64,000 nucleotides of DNA from NCBI GenBank assembly GCA_965116465.1, contig OZ220687.1:682001-746000 (forward strand), in the 5' to 3' direction. A model generated the notes under the pieces. It saw only the letters and a list, made by a program, of their open reading frames with translations. It was not told where the DNA came from and made no database searches. The stretch is from VXNF01 sp965116465. GTDB taxonomy: Bacteria > Actinomycetota > Acidimicrobiia > Acidimicrobiales > CATQHL01. Each line of letters starts with the position of its first letter. Within the stretch, counting starts at the first letter, position 1. This document shows positions 28,794 through 37,291 of the stretch, in pieces. The translations under genes were made by a program, and so were the position numbers.

Positions 28794-29920
28794 CGCCCCG
28801 TCCTCGCCAGCCGGTGCAGAAGGGCCAGCGCATCGCGGGCCACAACTGCCTGCTCGCCGGATTCCGCCAGTTCCCGCAGGTCGCCCAGCGCCTCCTGGGC
28901 AAACCCGGAGAGCCCGAGATCATCGATGTCTGCGTCGTCGGGCAGCACGGCCAGGTCGCTGCGACGTTCCCACACTTCGAGAGCCCCGAGCAGATCGGAA
29001 TGATGGTCCAACAGATCATCGAGTCTCGCCTTCAGGGCAAGGGAGACCTGGCCGACAAGGGACAGCTTGAGGATCGTGCGCTCCTTGGCCTCGATACCGG
29101 AGAGCCACCCGTCGAGGGCGTCGACGTCGGCGTCGCCGGTCAGCTCCCATGCTTCTTGGACGAACCTCCACGTACCGACGAACTGGGGCTCGACCTGGAC
29201 AAGGTCAGTGTCCAGTTCGACGACCAGCACCTTGCCCGGATCGCTCTCGTCGTGGCGCGTTGGCTCGGGGGTGCCCGCATACCAGACCCGACCGGTACGG
29301 CCCTCATTGGTGGTCGAATGACGATCGCCGAGCGCTACGTAGTGAATGACCCCGGCGTCGAGCCGGGACTCGAGTCCTCCGAGCGCGATAAGCGTAGGGT
29401 CATTGCGGTTCGGGGATCGGAAGTCGAGCGCGCCGTGACCGGCGACGATCCGCACGGTGCCGTCGTCGTGCAGCGCTTCGCAGGCGCCGGCCACGAGATC
29501 GGCAAGCGGGCGTTTCGTCGGCCACGGTGCAGGCACAAGGTCGACGCCGGGCGCCACCTCGACGGGGTCCGAATCCTCCAGCACCACGACGTTGGCGGGG
29601 CGATTGTCGACGAACGTGGGGGACCTGAACACCGCGGAGGAATCGAGCGGGTCGTGGTTTCCGGGCAGGAGGTAGAAAGTGACCCCTGGAGTCGCCGCCA
29701 TCGCATCCAGGGCTCGCACGACCACTTGGCGGCCCACCTGATTCGACTCGAACACGTCGCCGCACACCACGACGAACTCGCATCCCTCCTTGACGGCCAG
29801 CGCACCGATCCGCCGGATGACATCGATGCGAGCGCCGCTGAAGCGAGCTTGTGCCTCGTCGTTGAGGAAATGCCGCGTCATACCGAGTTGCCAGTCGGCG
29901 GTGTGAATGAACTTGACCAT
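28790..29920 (-). CDS. SbcD/Mre11/YhaO-like metallophosphoesterase
   Basis: 376 aa from the ATG at 29920. Calcineurin-type metal motifs appear in order: FIHTADWQLG, VVCGDVFESN, LLPGNHDP, VAGHGALD and VALGDRHSTT. The usual D-x-H of the first motif reads D-x-Q (ADWQLG), a departure at a metal-ligand position that some YhaO-type proteins may share. The C-terminal part is helical and may contact the ATPase. It is coupled (ATGA) to the coiled-coil ATPase gene. A nuclease is likely, but the substitution leaves some doubt about full activity. Confidence 0.82.
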   Translation of the reverse strand: MVKFIHTADWQLGMTRHFLNDEAQARFSGARIDVIRRIGALAVKEGCEFVVVCGDVFESNQVGRQVVVRALDAMAATPGVTFYLLPGNHDPLDSSAVFRSPTFVDNRPANVVVLEDSDPVEVAPGVDLVPAPWPTKRPLADLVAGACEALHDDGTVRIVAGHGALDFRSPNRNDPTLIALGGLESRLDAGVIHYVALGDRHSTTNEGRTGRVWYAGTPEPTRHDESDPGKVLVVELDTDLVQVEPQFVGTWRFVQEAWELTGDADVDALDGWLSGIEAKERTILKLSLVGQVSLALKARLDDLLDHHSDLLGALEVWERRSDLAVLPDDADIDDLGLSGFAQEALGDLRELAESGEQAVVARDALALLHRLARTGR

Positions 29921-30006
29921 GCATGGGAGGATACAAAGGCGGTGTGACAGCCCCGGAATAGCGGCCCGCCGATCGCAAGAAATTTCCGTCGGATTACGAA
30001 CAGATG

Positions 30007-30035
30007 TTGTGATTGTCGTAGGGGTTGTGTATAGT
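30007..30035 (+). promoter_or_regulatory. Sigma70-type promoter for the DUF222/HNH gene
   Basis: TTGTGA (30007-30012), a 17-bp spacer and TATAGT (30030-30035) lie in the A/T-rich gap between the divergent nuclease pair and the HNH gene. This is one of the best -35/-10 pairs in the window. It implies a 5' leader of about 100 nt. Confidence 0.6.
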
Positions 30036-30145
30036 ACGGGTACCGGTCGATGACCTCCGCTTCGGTGGGGGTCGAGCTTCCCCAACCGGCTTGTCGGCTC
30101 AGCCGACCCGAGCCCGACGATGCTGCGTTCCCTGGGGAGCCACCG

Positions 30146-31564
30146 ATGACCGAGTTGAGCCTCTTCTCCGACCAGACCCCACCAGCCACCGAGGCCGGCG
30201 AAACCACACCGGCCACCTCTCCTGGCGGCGAGTCGGGGCGCGGCGGGCTGTCCTCGGAGCGTCTGTTAGCGCTGTTGGATGCGCTGGTTGGCGGTTTGGA
30301 CGGGTTGGGCGGTGGGCGCCTGGAGGAATGCCTGCGCATCATCGGGCGGTGTGAGGCCCGGTTGGCGGCGGTGAAGGCCGGCAAGGTCGCCGAGTTGGCG
30401 CGGTGGCGGGGTGAGGCGCACGCCGCGGCGGTGCTGCGGGGCGATTTGAAGCAGTCCCGCGGCGGCGCCAGGCGAGACGTGCAGTTCGCTGAGCGGCTGA
30501 GTGATCTGCCCAAGACGGCCGAGGCGTTGGCGGATGGGGACGTGACGCCCGAGGCGGCTCGGACGATCGCCGACGCCTCAGCGCACACGCCGGTGGACGA
30601 GGACGAACTGCTGGACGCAGCGGGGACCGAACCCGCCGACGTGTTCGCCCGCACCGTCCGCGATCACGTCAACGAGCGAACCGCCGCCGAAGATCTCGAG
30701 GAGCGCCGCCGTCGCCAGCGGTCGCGCCGCGAGGCGAACATCAAGCAGCAATCCGACGGCATGTACAAGCTGTTCGGCACCTTCGACCCCCTCGCCGGCG
30801 CCCGTATCGAGACCGCGCTGGCGGCGATGGCCCAACACCTCTGGCACGGCGAGGATCCCAAGAACCGCGCCAGCGCCGCCCAGCGCTACGCGGATGCGCT
30901 CGAAGCGCTCATCACCCGCCAGGACGCCGGCGGCGCGGGCGGCGCCAAGTTCCAGCGCACTGCCCTTGTCGTCGTCGCCGACTACGACCTGCTGGCCGGC
31001 CAACTTGGCGACACCCGGCTGGTCGACGGCACCCCCTTGGCGCCCAGCGAACTCCTCAAGGTCGCCCTGGAGGCCGACATCCTGCCCGCCCTGTTCGACT
31101 CCAAGAGCCAACCCCTGTGGCTGGGCCACAAGACCCGCACCGCCAGCGTCGCCCAACGCGTCGCCCTGGCGATCCGCGACCGGGGCTGCGTCATCTGCGG
31201 CGCCGCCAACAGCTACTGCCAAGCCCACCACGTCATCCACTGGTCAGACGGAGGCCCCACCGACATCGACAACCTCTGCCTGCTCTGCAGCGACTGCCAC
31301 CACAGACAGATCCACGAACTCGGAGCCGACCTGACCCGCCAACCCGACGGCACCTACAAGCTCGAACATCCACCGAACTTCGCGGGGCCGGCGAGCTACA
31401 ACGGCAAACCCCGAAACGGCAAAGCCCGAACCGCCAAAGCCCGAGCCGCCGACGCCGGGACCGCCAGGGCCCACGGCGGCCAACACGGCCGGCCACGACG
31501 CCGAAGCCGCACCACCGTCACCAACGAAACCAACCGAATCGCCGATCAATGCCTCCAATGCTGA
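30146..31564 (+). CDS. DUF222/HNH endonuclease-domain protein (13E12 family)
   Basis: 472 aa from the ATG at 30146, preceded by GGGGAGC. The DUF222 helical region covers about residues 40-330. The HNH domain follows at about 355-400: CVICGAANSYCQAHHVIHWSDGG and then CSDCHHRQIHELG, with both CxxC pairs and the HH of the beta-beta-alpha-metal fold. The tail is rich in Lys, Arg, Ala and Thr and probably binds nucleic acid. This family is multicopy in Actinobacteria and sometimes associated with repeats or mobile DNA. Its biological role is not established. Confidence 0.88.
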   Translation: MTELSLFSDQTPPATEAGETTPATSPGGESGRGGLSSERLLALLDALVGGLDGLGGGRLEECLRIIGRCEARLAAVKAGKVAELARWRGEAHAAAVLRGDLKQSRGGARRDVQFAERLSDLPKTAEALADGDVTPEAARTIADASAHTPVDEDELLDAAGTEPADVFARTVRDHVNERTAAEDLEERRRRQRSRREANIKQQSDGMYKLFGTFDPLAGARIETALAAMAQHLWHGEDPKNRASAAQRYADALEALITRQDAGGAGGAKFQRTALVVVADYDLLAGQLGDTRLVDGTPLAPSELLKVALEADILPALFDSKSQPLWLGHKTRTASVAQRVALAIRDRGCVICGAANSYCQAHHVIHWSDGGPTDIDNLCLLCSDCHHRQIHELGADLTRQPDGTYKLEHPPNFAGPASYNGKPRNGKARTAKARAADAGTARAHGGQHGRPRRRSRTTVTNETNRIADQCLQC

Positions 31565-31701
31565 GCAGCCACGCCACCCGCATGCGGGTGACAGTCGGGC
31601 ACCGGCTCGTCGCAGTGCCCTCTCCGATGGTACGCTCTGGTGGAATTTCCCCCTGAGACAAAGAATCCGGTGGATTCACGCCCAGGGAGGCAAGCAAACC
31701 C

Positions 31702-32013
31702 ATGCAGGACGCCAACCTCGAACTCATCATCACACTGGTGTCGATCATCGGCACGGTCTTGGCCGCCTTCGGTTTCCTGCACCGCGAGATGCGCCGCGGC
31801 TTCGAACGCGTCGACCGGAAATTCCATGACGTCGATCGCAAGTTCGAACAGATGGAGGCGAAGTTCGACAAGAAGTTCGACGGGCTGCGCGCCGACGTGA
31901 GCGCCCTGCAGGTGAGCGTGGCCCGCATTGAAGGGCATCTGGGTCTCGTCGCAACGGCACCCGCGCCCACCGCGCCGCGCGCCGGCAGCGAACCTCCCGA
32001 ACGGGCTGCCTAG
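31702..32013 (+). CDS. Small membrane-anchored coiled-coil protein
   Basis: 103 aa; the ATG has GGGAGG about 12 bp upstream. One hydrophobic segment (about residues 6-26, LELIITLVSIIGTVLAAFGF) is followed by a charged helix built on the repeating pattern RKFHDVDRKFEQMEAKFDKKF and a Pro/Ala-rich tail. I do not recognise a named family; the pattern recalls small proteins with tandem heptads found near nucleases and phage genes. It follows the HNH gene by 137 bp, in which no other gene is visible. Confidence 0.65.
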   Translation: MQDANLELIITLVSIIGTVLAAFGFLHREMRRGFERVDRKFHDVDRKFEQMEAKFDKKFDGLRADVSALQVSVARIEGHLGLVATAPAPTAPRAGSEPPERAA

Positions 32014-32064
32014 CTGAGATCCGGCAACCAGCCGCCCGCCGAAGGGGGGTTGGTGCCGGGGCCG

Positions 32065-32493
32065 TTAGCCGGGGATCAGGACGGTGGCGGTGCCGGCGAG
32101 GACCGCCTCGGTGCCGTTGCGGGCCAGCCAGACGTCGCAGTCCACAAGTCGGCCTTCGGAGCCCGGGCGGACCGCGGTCACCTGGCCGCCGGCCACCAGC
32201 CGGTCCTCGGCGAAGACGTTGCCCAGGAACCGCACCTTCAGCCGCCGGAAGTTGGCGGGGCCGCCGGCCCAGTCCGCCAGCATGTCGATGACGTAGCCCA
32301 TGTTGTTGGGCCCCTGGTTCACCGGGCGGTCCCCCAGGCCCAGCCGGCGCACGTCCTCGACGTCCCAGTGGATCGTGTTGGGATCGCCCAGCAGTGCCGC
32401 CATGGTCTTCATCTTCTCGGCGCTCACGGACTCGATGACGCGCTGCGGCAACTCGTCGCCGATCCTCACCTGCCGGGCCTCTGCGGTGCTCAC
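32065..32493 (-). CDS. MaoC-like hot-dog dehydratase, catalytic subunit
   Basis: 142 aa. RIGDELPQRVIESVSAEKM opens the MaoC domain. GDPNTIHWDVEDV (about residues 36-48) supplies the Asp-His pair of R-specific enoyl-CoA hydratases. Its start overlaps the stop of the other MaoC-like gene by 4 bp, so the two probably form one heterodimer, as in HadAB-type dehydratases. The reaction would be reversible hydration of an enoyl thioester. Substrate unknown. Confidence 0.82.
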   Translation of the reverse strand: MSTAEARQVRIGDELPQRVIESVSAEKMKTMAALLGDPNTIHWDVEDVRRLGLGDRPVNQGPNNMGYVIDMLADWAGGPANFRRLKVRFLGNVFAEDRLVAGGQVTAVRPGSEGRLVDCDVWLARNGTEAVLAGTATVLIPG

Positions 32494-32927
32494 AATTCCC
32501 TCGGGCAGATGAAGGAGTTGGTGCAGACGCCGGCGATTTCGCCGTCGGGTGCCACGACCTCCAGGCGGAACGTCAGCAGGTCGAACGTGCCGATGGCATC
32601 GCCCTGCTTGCGCTTCACGTCGGTGATCTCACCACGAACCTCGTAGCGCACACCGGTGCGCAGCGGCACACGCACCTCCATGTCGCATTCCCCGAACATG
32701 GGACCGTCGGAGGCGCTGGTGTGCGCCAGGTCGAACAGCTCGGCGACCGACAGGCCCATCCCGCCCATGGCCGCGTAGTAGCAGAACATGGGGTGCGCCA
32801 GATCGTCGCCGCGCTGCGACGAGCCGATGACGTCGTTGGTCAGCCAGTTCCGGTAGTGCTCGAGGTCGAACGATCCGCCGGGCAGTACCCGCCCGACGAG
32901 TTCCTGCATCCGCTCGAAGGGGATCAC
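32490..32927 (-). CDS. MaoC N-terminal-type (FAS1-like) dehydratase partner subunit
   Basis: 145 aa. The hot-dog pattern ends in TFRLEVVAPDGEIAGVCTNSFICPREL and has MEVRVPLRTGVRYEVRGEITDVKRK, characteristic of the non-catalytic half of split MaoC dehydratases. It lacks the D-x4-H motif of the partner at 32065-32493, with which it overlaps (ATGA). Some steroid and fatty-acid side-chain dehydratases have this two-subunit form. It lies 34 bp beyond the stop of the gamma-lyase gene. Confidence 0.78.
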   Translation of the reverse strand: MIPFERMQELVGRVLPGGSFDLEHYRNWLTNDVIGSSQRGDDLAHPMFCYYAAMGGMGLSVAELFDLAHTSASDGPMFGECDMEVRVPLRTGVRYEVRGEITDVKRKQGDAIGTFDLLTFRLEVVAPDGEIAGVCTNSFICPREL

Positions 32928-32961
32928 GACCGCGTCCCCGCACCGCCGCGCCCGGGGTGGC

Positions 32962-34158
32962 TCACCCCAGCGCCCGGTCCAAGTCGGCCAGCAGGTCGTC
33001 GACGGTCTCGATGCCCACCGACAGGCGCAGCAGACCGGGATCCACCGCCAGCGGGCTGCCGGCCACCGAGAGGTGGGTCATGGTGGCAGGTTGCTCGATG
33101 AGCGACTCCACCGCACCGAGGGACTCGGCCAGGCGGAACACCCTTGTGGCACGCACGGCGGCCACAGCGGCGGCCTCGCCCCCGGCCACCACGGCCGACA
33201 CCATCCCGCCACCCCGGCGCATCTGCCGGATGGCCACGTCGTGGCCCCGATGACTCGCCAGGCCCGGGTACAGCACCCGCGTCACGGCCGGATGCCCGTC
33301 GAGGAAGGTCGCCACCGCCTCGGCGTTGTCGCAGTGGCGATCCATGCGGACGCCCAAGGTCTTGACGCCGCGCAGCAGCAGGTAGCAGTCGAACGGGGCG
33401 GGCACGGCCCCCGCCGCGTTCTGCACGAACGCCAGCCGCTCGGCCAGGTCGTCGTCGTTGACCGCCACGAACCCGCCGACCACGTCGGAATGGCCACCCA
33501 GGTACTTCGTGGCCGAATGCAGCACCACGTCGGCCCCCAGCGCCAGGGGATTCTGCAGGTACGGCGTGGCGAACGTGTTGTCCGCCACGACGACAGCCCC
33601 GGCGGCGTGTGCGATGTCGGCCACCGCCGCGATGTCGACGACGGTGAGCAGAGGATTGGTGGGGGTCTCGAGCCACACCTGGCGCGTCGCGGGTCCGACG
33701 GCGGCGGCCACCGCCCGCTCGTCGGTCATGTCGACCGCGGTCCAGTCGATGCCGCGCTCGCCGTAGACCGCGGCGATGAGCCGGTAGGTGCCGCCGTAGC
33801 CGTCCGCGCCCAGCACCACGTGGTCGCCGGGGCGCAGCAGCCGGAGCACGGCGTCCTCCGCAGCCATGCCGCTGGCGAAGGCGAGACCGTGAGCCGCCCC
33901 TTCCAGCCCGGCCACGCAGCTCTCCAGCGCGGCCCGCGTGGGGTTGCCGCTGCGCGAGTACTCGAAACCCAGGTGCTCACCCGGCGCCGGCTGCACGAAC
34001 GTGGTGGCCAGGTGGATGGGCACGGTGACGGCTCCGGTGGCTTCGTCGGGCCCCTGGCCGACGTGGATCGAGCGGGTCTCGAAGCCCCAGCCGTCCGGGC
34101 CGCCCCTCACGTCACCCCCATCTCGGTCGTCCCCACCTCCGTCGGGCCCGCCGCTCAT
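32962..34158 (-). CDS. Cystathionine gamma-lyase/gamma-synthase (PLP enzyme)
   Basis: 398 aa from the ATG at 34158, which overlaps the cbs stop (ATGA). It is a Cys/Met-metabolism PLP enzyme: FEYSRSGNPTRAALE, then ASGMAAEDAVLRLL, DNTFATPYLQNPL and HSATKYLGGHSDVVGG with the PLP lysine at about 210. LLRLSVGIETVDDLLADL ends the protein. Coupling to cystathionine beta-synthase points to gamma-lyase activity (cystathionine to cysteine, 2-oxobutyrate and ammonia). The sequence alone does not exclude gamma-synthase. Confidence 0.9.
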   Translation of the reverse strand: MSGGPDGGGDDRDGGDVRGGPDGWGFETRSIHVGQGPDEATGAVTVPIHLATTFVQPAPGEHLGFEYSRSGNPTRAALESCVAGLEGAAHGLAFASGMAAEDAVLRLLRPGDHVVLGADGYGGTYRLIAAVYGERGIDWTAVDMTDERAVAAAVGPATRQVWLETPTNPLLTVVDIAAVADIAHAAGAVVVADNTFATPYLQNPLALGADVVLHSATKYLGGHSDVVGGFVAVNDDDLAERLAFVQNAAGAVPAPFDCYLLLRGVKTLGVRMDRHCDNAEAVATFLDGHPAVTRVLYPGLASHRGHDVAIRQMRRGGGMVSAVVAGGEAAAVAAVRATRVFRLAESLGAVESLIEQPATMTHLSVAGSPLAVDPGLLRLSVGIETVDDLLADLDRALG

Positions 34159-35579
34159 GACGGGGTGCCGTTGCCGATGCCGGGGGACAGGTCGCCGGGG
34201 TCCGGCGAGGTGGGCTCCGGTTGACCCGCGGACAGGAACCCGAGCACATCCGCGCGGGACACCACCGCTCGCGGGCGACCGCCGTCGAGCACCAGCAGCG
34301 CCGGCGACCGCTCCAGTCTCGTCACCGCCAGCGCCACCGACTCCCCCACCCCGATCTGCTCCAGCGGTCTGCTCATGACCTGCTCCACGGGGCGTTCCAG
34401 CAGGTCGCCGTCGAAGGCGAGCGCCACGAGTTGCAGTTCGTCGACCGATCCCACGACCTCGGCAGCGGTCAGCGGCATTTCGCCCTTGGCCACCGGGAGC
34501 TGGCTCACGCCGTAGTCGCGCATCCGGGTCACGGCGAGGCGCACCGGGTCCCCGGGGTGGACGTACACCAGCGGGGGCACGGCGCCCGCCCGGGCGTCGA
34601 GCACGTCCTTGACACACGGACTCTCGCCGATCAGGAAGCCGTGTGACGCCATCCAGGAGTCGTTGAAGACCTTCGACAGGTAGCCCCGACCGGCGTCGGG
34701 CAGCAACAGCACGACGACGTCGTCGGGTCCGCAGGCACGGGCCACCTCCCGAGCGGCACAAACCACGGTGCCCCCGGAACCGCCGATGAGCAGACCCTCG
34801 CGGCGCGACACCGCCCGTGCCATGTCGAAGGAGTCCCGGTCGGAGATGGGGATCACGCGGTCCACCACCGACCGGTCGTAGGTCTCGGGCCAGAAGTCCT
34901 CGCCGATGCCCTCCACCAGGTAGGGCCGGCCCGAACCGCCGCTGAAGACCGACCCCTCGGGGTCGGCGCCGACAACCTGCACGTCCGGGTTCCGCCGCTT
35001 GAGGTAGCGGCCAACGCCGCCGAGGGTTCCGCCGGTGCCGGCTCCCGCCACGAAGTGCGTGATGCGACCATCGGTCTGGCGCCAAAGTTCGGGGCCGGTG
35101 GTTTGCTCGTGGGCCAGCGGGTTGACCTGGTTGAAGTACTGGTTGGGCCGGTAGGCGCCGGGGATCTCGGCCGCCAGGCGGGCCGCGGTGGAGTAGTACG
35201 AATCGGGATCGTCGGGGGCGACCGCCACCGGGCAGATCACCACCTCGGCGCCGTAGGCCCGCAGGAGTTGCACTTTCTCCGGGCTGACCTTGTCGGTCAT
35301 CACGAAGATGCAGCGGTAGTCCCGCTGCGCCGCCACCATGGCGAGCCCCACGCCGGTATTGCCCGACGTGGGCTCGATGATGGTGCCGCCGGGAGACAGC
35401 AGGCCCTCCCTCTCGGCGGCGTCGATCATGGCCACGGCGGGCCGGTCCTTCACGCTGCCGCCGGGATTGAGCATCTCCAGCTTGGCCAGCACTTCACACG
35501 GGAGCCCGGCCAGCACCCGCCGCATCCGCACCAGCGGGGTGTTCCCGATGAGGTCGAGGACCGAGTCTGCGACCTCCAC
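34155..35579 (-). CDS. cbs: Cystathionine beta-synthase
   Basis: 474 aa, GTG start. The PLP fold has LNPGGSVKDRPA with the PLP lysine near residue 44, PTSGNTGVGLAM, and the phosphate loop GAGTGGTLGGVGRY. Two C-terminal CBS domains (about 335-455) follow, as in Cbs rather than in O-acetylserine sulfhydrylase. The heme-binding extension of animal enzymes is absent. It condenses serine and homocysteine to cystathionine and is coupled to the gamma-lyase, forming a reverse transsulfuration unit. The tail after 455 is Pro/Gly-rich. Confidence 0.93.
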   Translation of the reverse strand: MEVADSVLDLIGNTPLVRMRRVLAGLPCEVLAKLEMLNPGGSVKDRPAVAMIDAAEREGLLSPGGTIIEPTSGNTGVGLAMVAAQRDYRCIFVMTDKVSPEKVQLLRAYGAEVVICPVAVAPDDPDSYYSTAARLAAEIPGAYRPNQYFNQVNPLAHEQTTGPELWRQTDGRITHFVAGAGTGGTLGGVGRYLKRRNPDVQVVGADPEGSVFSGGSGRPYLVEGIGEDFWPETYDRSVVDRVIPISDRDSFDMARAVSRREGLLIGGSGGTVVCAAREVARACGPDDVVVLLLPDAGRGYLSKVFNDSWMASHGFLIGESPCVKDVLDARAGAVPPLVYVHPGDPVRLAVTRMRDYGVSQLPVAKGEMPLTAAEVVGSVDELQLVALAFDGDLLERPVEQVMSRPLEQIGVGESVALAVTRLERSPALLVLDGGRPRAVVSRADVLGFLSAGQPEPTSPDPGDLSPGIGNGTPS

Positions 35580-35692
35580 GCCTTCACGCTATCTGTGCCG
35601 GGCGGCGACACGGACCCCGGGACGGCGGTGAGAGTGCCGCGGCGCACCGCCGCCGGGCAGCGCTCGGCGCGGCGACGGCGTCGCCGCGCCGC

Positions 35693-37276
35693 TCAGAGTT
35701 CGTCGCTGCCGGCCAGGGTGGCGTCGGGGCTGTGGCCGTAGCAGTGCTCCAGCAGCCGGGCCTCGGTGATCTCGTCGCCGACCGCCTCGCCCACGATGGC
35801 GCCCTCGCGCATGGCGATGACGCGGTGGCAAACCCCCACGAGTTCGCCGAACTCCGAGGAGATGAAGACCACTGCCTTGCCCTCGGCGGCCAGTTGCTCC
35901 ATCAGCGAGTAGACCTCCTCCTTGGCCCCGACGTCGATTCCGTGGGTGGGTTCGTCGAAGATCAGCACCGAGGCGCCCGAACGCAGCCAGCGGCCGAGCA
36001 CCAGCTTCTGCTGGTTGCCGCCCGACAGCCAGGCGGCCGGCGTCAGGTCCGACGGCGTCTTGATGTCGAGGTCGCGCACCGCCGCCAGGGAGGCCTCGCG
36101 CTCCTTGGGACCCGACGGCATGGCCAGGTGCCGCGCCCTGCGAAAGCTGCGGAGGGTGCCCAGGGTGATGTTGCGGCGCACGTTGAAGTCCCGGATGAGG
36201 CCCTGGTTGCGCCGATCCTCGGGCAGCAGCACGATCCCGGCGCCGATGGCATCGGCGGGCTTCCGGATCGAGACCTCCTCCCCGTGCAGGCGGATCGTCC
36301 CGGCGGTGCGATGGTCGGCGCCGAAGACGGCTCGCATCAACTCGGTGCGTCCGGCTCCCACCAGACCCGCCACCCCGAGGATCTCACCCTCACGAATGCT
36401 GAATGAGGCATCGTGTATGTGGCCCGACACCTCGACGCCTTCGACCTCGAGCACCACGGGCGAGTCGGGCGGACCGCCGACGCCGTGTGTGCGGCGCCGC
36501 TGCAGCGCGGTCTCGCTGGCGTCCTCGCCGGTGATCTCCTCGATGAGGGTGCGGGTGTCGAAGTCCTCGGTGGGCCGGTCGTCGACCACGGCACCGTCGC
36601 GCATCACCACCACCCGGTCGGTGATCTCCAGGATCTCCTCCAGCCGGTGCGACACGTACACGACCGCAACACCCGATGCGGACAGATCGCGGATCACGGC
36701 GAACAGGTGGCTCGTCTCCTCGTCGGTGAGCGAGCCCGTGGGCTCGTCGAGGACGACCAGGCGGGCCTGGGTCACCAGGGCTCGGGCGATCATGACGAGC
36801 CGCTGCTGTGCCACGGGGATCGTGCGGATCGGCACACCCGGCGAGACACCGCCGCCGAGGCGCGCCAACACCTCGCGGGACTGGCGCCGCAACTTGGCGA
36901 AGTCCACCAGAACGCCCGCCTGGCGGGGATAGCCGAGACCGAGTTCCACGTTCTCGGCAACGGACAGATCACCGACGACCGAGAGTTCCTGGTGCACGAA
37001 CGACAGCCCCAGCAACGTGGCGTCGTGGGGGTTGTGCAAGTGGATCTCGTTGCCGTCCAGAAGGATCCGACCCTCGTCCGGGGCGGTGGCCCCGGCCAGG
37101 ATCTTGATGACGGTGCTCTTGCCGGCGCCGTTCTTGCCGACCAGCCCGACGACCTCACCGGGCCGGATGGCGAGGGAGACGTGGTCGGCGGCGCGCACGC
37201 CGGGATAGTCCTTGACCAGCCCCTGGACCTCCAGGAACACCTCGCCGGAGGCTGCGGCGGTTGCGGTGGCGCTCAT
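35693..37276 (-). CDS. Ribose-type ABC importer, dual ATP-binding protein
   Basis: 527 aa with two NBDs, as in RbsA/XylG. NBD1 has Walker A GKNGAGKST (about residues 48-56) and Walker B LVVLDEPTGSL, but its signature is degenerate (IPVAQQR). NBD2 has a degenerate Walker A (GLVGAGRTE), an intact signature LSGGNQQKLVLGRWL and Walker B VLIFDEPTHGID. This complementary pattern is usual for the family and leaves one competent site. It powers the permease encoded 15 bp upstream and the binding protein at 38529. Confidence 0.92.
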   Translation of the reverse strand: MSATATAAASGEVFLEVQGLVKDYPGVRAADHVSLAIRPGEVVGLVGKNGAGKSTVIKILAGATAPDEGRILLDGNEIHLHNPHDATLLGLSFVHQELSVVGDLSVAENVELGLGYPRQAGVLVDFAKLRRQSREVLARLGGGVSPGVPIRTIPVAQQRLVMIARALVTQARLVVLDEPTGSLTDEETSHLFAVIRDLSASGVAVVYVSHRLEEILEITDRVVVMRDGAVVDDRPTEDFDTRTLIEEITGEDASETALQRRRTHGVGGPPDSPVVLEVEGVEVSGHIHDASFSIREGEILGVAGLVGAGRTELMRAVFGADHRTAGTIRLHGEEVSIRKPADAIGAGIVLLPEDRRNQGLIRDFNVRRNITLGTLRSFRRARHLAMPSGPKEREASLAAVRDLDIKTPSDLTPAAWLSGGNQQKLVLGRWLRSGASVLIFDEPTHGIDVGAKEEVYSLMEQLAAEGKAVVFISSEFGELVGVCHRVIAMREGAIVGEAVGDEITEARLLEHCYGHSPDATLAGSDEL

Positions 37277-37291
37277 GCCGTGGGACCCCGG

